DNA of 64,000 bases from positions 5,518,001-5,582,000 of the forward strand of contig NW_027478170.1 in NCBI RefSeq assembly GCF_051020975.1. Direction: 5' to 3'. Source of the stretch: Osmia lignaria lignaria (Eukaryota > Arthropoda > Insecta > Hymenoptera > Megachilidae). Below are positions 63,901 through 64,000 of the stretch, in pieces; the first letter of the stretch is position 1; each line of letters starts with the position of its first letter. Under the pieces are notes generated by a model. The model made no database searches. It was not told the origin of the DNA and saw only the letters and a program-made list of their open reading frames with translations. The translations under genes were made by a program, and so were the position numbers.

Positions 63901-64000
63901 ATATTTCTTCTTCTTGTTGTTCTTCTTCTGCACAGCTAAGCTGGAAGTGGCATTTACAGCTCGCAATAGTGCAAAGTTATCTCAAAGAAAGGGGCCACGG
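60988..64000 (+). repeat. 15-unit HOR, copy 2 (cut by window end)
   Basis: This segment repeats 56160-59172 at an offset of 4828 bp. The junction unit at 60958 is a fusion: D-type GATTATCTC and GGGGCCTGACGG at the 5' end, V-type CCACGGGGTTTC and CTATTCTG at the 3' end. Substitutions between copies are few, for example GCAGGGTTATC near 62685 against GCAGAGTTATC, and TTCTTCTTC near 62940 against TTCCTCTTC at 58112. Confidence 0.9.
63855..64000 (+). repeat. Right edge: 5' part of a cut monomer
   Basis: The last 146 bases are the start of a unit identical in type to 59027, following the rare TTTCCTAGATATTTGC variant. The array continues beyond the window. Confidence 0.95.

Larger units (their letters stand above)
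1..64000 (+). repeat. 322-bp tandem satellite array, about 199 units
   Basis: Every part of the window aligns to one 322-bp unit, always in the same orientation and with no interruption. Landmarks repeat in fixed order: TTGCAG, the first GGGGCC, TTCGAGATATTTC, a TTC/TTG tract, GCACAGCTAA, the second GGGGCC, TTATGTTGGTGCGGCTTCGG, GATATATCTCGA, CTGATCAAAAA, GTAGGAAAC, ACAAAAAAGGTCT, CATTTTGCCATAGCTCGCTT. Unit starts at TTGCAG run from 116 to 63855. All deviations from 322-bp spacing are explained by 13 short units, 17 bases in total. Arrays of this form are satellite DNA, commonly centromeric or pericentromeric; the location here is inference. I do not recognise the unit as a named satellite. 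No stretch lacks the repeat, so there is no gene-free unique DNA to describe separately. Confidence 0.98.

Noticed and set aside
1..64000. CRISPR array
   Set aside because: The repeated unit is 322 bp with no short repeat and spacer alternation, all parts of the unit repeat, and there are no cas genes.
1..64000. Hammerhead ribozyme, known from some insect, salamander and schistosome satellites
   Set aside because: The core CUGANGA is not met: the closest strings are CTGATCA and CTGACGG, each with a wrong base. I found no match on the reverse strand with the GAAA partner.
100..64000. CENP-B box
   Set aside because: GCTTCGTTTCCGAGAT starts like the consensus (CTTCGTT) but lacks the required A and CGGG. 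TTCGAGATATTTC matches the first half only. The reverse strand gives no match.
1..64000. tRNA-derived SINE or Pol III promoter
   Set aside because: GGCTTCGGAACTT only loosely resembles a B box, and no A box lies at the proper distance. There is no poly-A tail or target-site duplication, and units are strictly tandem.
1..64000. rDNA spacer repeats or histone and other tandem gene cluster
   Set aside because: No rRNA, 5S or coding segment alternates with the repeat anywhere in 64 kb.
1..64000. Telomeric repeats
   Set aside because: GTAGGAAAC occurs once per unit, but there are no runs of TTAGG, TTAGGG or similar short repeats.
1..64000. Transposon or retroelement insertion within the array
   Set aside because: Unit phase is conserved from end to end with only 17 bases lost, so there is no room for an insertion, and no terminal repeats other than the satellite itself were seen.
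1..64000. Naming the species or a known satellite family
   Set aside because: The length does not match satellites I can recall with certainty. Any species call would be a guess without a database search.

Overview
The whole window is one uninterrupted satellite DNA array. A 322-bp unit is repeated head to tail in a single orientation about 199 times (198 complete units plus two cut ends). I found no gene, RNA gene, transposon or unique sequence in it. The organism is a eukaryote. Long homogeneous arrays with nested higher-order repeats (HORs) are typical of centromeric or pericentromeric heterochromatin, but the location and species cannot be read from the sequence. By hand count the unit at 59341-59662 has 127 G+C of 322 (39%) and 11 CpG against about 12.5 expected. 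This lack of CpG depletion fits a genome with little DNA methylation, such as many insects; that is a weak inference.

Phase: I start each unit at the TTGCAG motif (first full unit at 116). Starts recur every 322 bp. The net phase loss is 17 bases, from units that are short by 1 or 3 bases: 1404 (-1), 19435 (-3), 20076 (-1), 22007 (-3), 22648 (-1), then -1 at each of 42289, 44864, 46473, 47760, 49369, 50656, 60315 and 60958. With these, 63739 bases from the first to the last start plus 17 equals exactly 198 x 322.

Units differ by linked variants, which lets the history be read. The names are mine: Q (GATTCAGCTCAAAGGAAC near the start), X (TTTTCAG instead of TTTGCAG, with AAGCGAAGG), N (CTAAACTGG with CCAGCTCGGAATAG), L (GCACTGCTAAACTGG, often with TTCGTGTCCGAG), V (GCAGGTTTATC), K (ATCTGAAGGGAAAGGG), E (ATCTGAAGGGAAGGGGCCTAAC), D (GATTATCTC), R (GCGGCTCGCACTAG with a type-2 tail), S (TTCCTTTCCGAG), H (R/S-like 5' part joined to a K-like 3' part).

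Layout: 1-3.7 kb dimers and a mixed block; 3.7-6.9 kb 5-unit HOR; 6.9-7.8 kb 3-unit; 7.8-11.1 kb 6-unit; 11.1-12.7 kb X/N dimers; 12.7-16.5 kb L dimers; 16.5-18.3 kb mixed; 18.3-23.4 kb two copies of an 8-unit HOR (2572 bp); 23.4-25.2 kb mostly type-2-tail monomers; 25.2-33.3 kb a 10-unit HOR, its 9-unit contracted copy and a further contracted third copy; 33.3-36.2 kb 4-unit HOR; 36.2-38.7 kb units rich in private mutations; 38.7-43.9 kb dimers and a 4-unit R-K-E-V repeat; 43.9-52.1 kb a 9-unit HOR (2896 bp, 2.8 copies); 52.1-56.2 kb rearranged 3-, 4- and 6-unit derivatives; 56.2-64.0 kb a 15-unit HOR (4828 bp, 1.6 copies) running off the right edge.

There is no gene network to describe. The biology visible here is concerted evolution: local amplification, unequal exchange that makes fusion monomers, and regional homogenisation. 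A 74-codon open frame recurs in most units, but I judge it non-coding.
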